Origin: Metridium senile
Taxonomy: Eukaryota; Cnidaria; Anthozoa; Actiniaria; Metridiidae
NCBI GenBank assembly: GCA_949775045.1
Contig: OX459103.1
Location: 2,253,501-2,317,500 of the forward strand
Length of the DNA stretch: 64,000 bases
Direction of reading: 5' to 3'
Below the pieces are notes generated by a model. It saw only the letters and a program-made list of their open reading frames with translations, was not told where the DNA came from and ran no database searches. The position numbers and the translations under genes are program-made. Shown here piece by piece: positions 61,756-64,000 of the stretch; positions within the stretch are counted from its first letter, which is position 1; each line of letters starts with the position of its first letter.

Positions 61756-61934
61756 CTTACTTAAAGAAAAAAATATGCCGTATATCAGTACCACGCCTTT
61801 ACTTATTTTTCATCGATCTGTGACGTAATACATACATGCATGGCTCTGCTTTGAATCAACTGTGCAAAATATCCAAAAGAAAATATATTTATATTACATG
61901 TATATCCGTCGATCAACAAATTATACCTAGTCAA

Positions 61935-62230
61935 ACTTAAGGAAACTAGCGAGTAAACTATAGTATAGGCTGCGTCGCTGTTTGATATGAACAATAGGTA
62001 ATAGAATAAAATTTGTAACACCGGTAAAAAATGTTGACTTAAAACTTTACTGACGTTTAGAGCTCTCATCGATCGGAGTAAAAGAATAATAAAGATACTG
62101 AGTACAAACATGCAGTTCAAATAAGAAGCGGGAAAAGTGATGAACCATTCAAAAGGCGATAGAATTTAGTGAAAGTTAAGTCAACATTTTTTTACGGTGT
62201 TACAAATTTCTTTCTATATTACCTAGTCAA
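61935..62230. mobile_element. Penelope-type terminal fragment, third dispersed copy
   Basis: GAAACTAGCGAGTAAACTA, GTAATAGAATAAAATTTGTA and AAAATGTTGACTTAA match 17085-17350. On the minus strand CGATGA-GAGCTC-TAAACGTCAG (62049-62077) is a further decayed hammerhead-like core. At 62175-62228 the plus strand has AGTTAAGTCAACATTTTTTT and GGTGTTACAAATTTC in the opposite direction, so two copies face each other. Confidence 0.5.
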
Positions 62231-62243
62231 CTATGTTCAACTA

Positions 62244-62900
62244 TTATACATCAGCTTTTACAACGTGCAAAACGTCATTTTTAGTTTTCAATGTCTTAAA
62301 AGTAATGTTGCCGAACTTGGATATATTTTCGTTTACAGATCTAAAGTCAGAGCTTACAACCTGATGATCTATGTTGTTGTTATCATGGTCGTTATTATTT
62401 TCTGATGATTTCAAAGCCGCAAAAGCTCTTCGAAGATACTTACATGATTGTTTATTTGAAGTTCTGGATCGTGATGTTGTGTCTTTATTGCTACTTATTT
62501 CGCACATTGCTGTAAATTGTTTTTCGTTGCTGTTATTGTTATTGATGTCGGCTTTCATTACTTCAAAGTCCGTGGTTTTCTTAACTTTATCTTGTACTAC
62601 CTTTGGGGTACTTGTAGATTGAATTGTGCTGTATACCGCTTCGTAATTATAACTCAATGCGTCATTACAAGACAAACTTCTTTCTTTTCGCAAGTTGTCG
62701 AAAGTCGTTGGTAGAGATAGACTTCGTACTTTTTGTAAACTCTCCAACTCAAAACCTTGCAGCGAATTTCTCTTGCTTCTTCTGAAATATTGCAAAGTCT
62801 CTCGTATTGTTGAAATGTTGTCGAGAATTTCTTCATATGCTTCGCGAATGTCATCTTCGTATTCTAGCTCTTCGCAGTCGAAAGAAGCACTGTCTTCCAT
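62244..62900 (-). CDS. Uncharacterised 218-residue protein
   Basis: I recognise no family. The uninterrupted frame begins MEDSASFDCEELEYEDDIRE, an acidic, probably helical N-terminus (EAYEEILDNISTIRETLQYF). Then come two basophilic-kinase-like RSLS motifs (VRSLSLP and ERSLSC), a Thr/Asn-rich middle, and a basic stretch CKYLRRAFAALKS. Composition is not repeat-like until an Asn-rich segment (ENNNDHDNNN). No signal peptide or membrane helix is seen. It may be a single-exon gene or a 5' exon. The last residues lie only 16 bp from a transposon fragment. It converges on the endonuclease gene. Confidence 0.6.
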   Translation of the reverse strand: MEDSASFDCEELEYEDDIREAYEEILDNISTIRETLQYFRRSKRNSLQGFELESLQKVRSLSLPTTFDNLRKERSLSCNDALSYNYEAVYSTIQSTSTPKVVQDKVKKTTDFEVMKADINNNNSNEKQFTAMCEISSNKDTTSRSRTSNKQSCKYLRRAFAALKSSENNNDHDNNNIDHQVVSSDFRSVNENISKFGNITFKTLKTKNDVLHVVKADV

Positions 62901-63415
62901 CGATCACTCAAGCCCTTTGTTTTAATAGATGATGCCTTTTTTCAGTCGTCGTTTCATCGCACTTCTTGCTGCAGTAATTCTCGCTCTACGACTATTTTTC
63001 AGGACGTCTTTACATGCAGTCTTTGCAGTTAGTACAAAGATATTACACAAATGAGCATAGTCTACAAACTACGACTTATGTGGTTGTAGTTTTCAACTTG
63101 TCTTTATCATATCTGTGTCGTTGTAAATTATTAGGAGTGGTGTTCTTCACTGGTAATGATGAGTTAGATAATACTGTTTTTAGCCATAATATTTGCATAA
63201 TTCTATTAATTCTATTCTTGTTTAAGTCGGGACGGATTAATTAATCTTTTATTCGACCAATTTATTCAAGTTCTTTTGTGTGTACTATACATGACCTCAT
63301 TCTTTCTCTTGGGAATAAAGGCCTTTGTTGTGGAATTAAGTAAAGATCAGAATAATTAAGTTTGCACTAGGAATATTTAAATCTCAGTTGAAAACTCAAT
63401 TGCTTTTGCTGCCTG
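62901..63415. other. Region between the 218-residue frame and the terminal array
   Basis: I see no clear gene. It would hold the promoter of the minus-strand frame. A 76-codon plus-strand frame at 63014-63244 has no recognisable features. Confidence 0.5.
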
Positions 63416-64000
63416 CCAACCAACCAACCAACCAACCAACCAACCAACCAACCAACCAACCAACCAACCAACCAACCAACCAACCAACCAACCAACCAAC
63501 CAACCAACCAACCAACCAACCAACCAACCAACCAACCAACCAACCAACCAACCAACCAACCAACCAACCAACCAACCAACCAACCAACCAACCAACCAAC
63601 CAACCAACCAACCAACCAACCAACCAACCAACCAACCAACCAACCAACCAACCAACCAACCAACCAACCAACCAACCAACCAACCAACCAACCAACCAAC
63701 CAACCAACCAACCAACCAACCAACCAACCAACCAACCAACCAACCAACCAACCAACCAACCAACCAACCAACCAACCAACCAACCAACCAACCAACCAAC
63801 CAACCAACCAACCAACCAACCAACCAACCAACCAACCAACCAACCAACCAACCAACCAACCAACCAACCAACCAACCAACCAACCAACCAACCAACCAAC
63901 CAACCAACCAACCAACCAACCAACCAACCAACCAACCAACCAACCAACCAACCAACCAACCAACCAACCAACCAACCAACCAACCAACCAACCAACCAAC
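63416..64000. repeat. (CCAA)n perfect tetranucleotide array, at least 585 bp
   Basis: At least 146 CCAA units without a single interruption, continuing past the window end. It is the complement of the GGTT motif found at 60575-61095. The three Val/Gly/Trp/Leu frames are artefacts. Confidence 0.97.

Overview
This is eukaryotic DNA from an animal. It is AT-rich, its genes are split by canonical GT...AG introns, and it is crowded with microsatellites, minisatellites, short inverted-repeat transposons and non-LTR retroelement fragments. The genes (an atypical PKC, an sds22/PPP1R7 orthologue, PIG-P, a discoidin/EGF receptor and a NUC-type endonuclease) are metazoan in character. The repeat style suggests an early-branching marine invertebrate, perhaps an anthozoan cnidarian. 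That placement is an inference from general impression, not a database result.

Layout. (1) 1844-15558, plus strand: 15 exons of an atypical protein kinase C from the pseudosubstrate and C1 domain to the stop codon. The PB1-encoding 5' exons lie before the window. (2) 18654-24903, minus strand: a complete 10-exon PPP1R7/sds22 leucine-rich-repeat regulator of protein phosphatase 1. (3) 25230-27141, plus strand: a complete 4-exon PIGP, a subunit of the GPI-GlcNAc transferase, head-to-head with PPP1R7 across 326 bp. (4) 28391-30150: a 20-bp satellite with a 440-bp higher-order period. (5) 31381-55236, minus strand: a large single-pass receptor I do not recognise as a named gene. It has a signal peptide, a novel N-terminal domain, an F5/8C (discoidin) domain, a Cys-rich module, 24 EGF repeats each on its own phase 1-1 exon, a transmembrane helix and a long cytoplasmic tail with KPLT(D/E) repeats and three YxEPxYxNP modules. 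(6) 57442-61591, plus strand: a 4-exon secreted DNA/RNA non-specific endonuclease. (7) 62244-62900, minus strand: an unrecognised 218-residue open frame. (8) 63416-64000: a perfect (CCAA)n array running off the end.

Gene orientations alternate strictly (+ - + - + -), so neighbours are either head-to-head or tail-to-tail. I see no functional pathway linking them. aPKC and PP1/sds22 both act in epithelial polarity and PIG-P in GPI-anchor synthesis, but their adjacency is probably ordinary animal gene order.

The mobile DNA is readable in unusual detail. Target-site duplications delimit elements with TTAA, 3-bp (TTA), 7-bp and 9-10-bp duplications. Several insertions are nested: a 3.6-kb TTAA element splits a Penelope GIY-YIG domain that itself follows a LINE reverse transcriptase fragment, inside a 6-kb inverted-repeat block between two EGF exons. 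A 2663-bp segment carrying EGF exons and one transposon has been duplicated. Three dispersed repeats retain decayed hammerhead-ribozyme-like cores of the kind described in Penelope-like elements.
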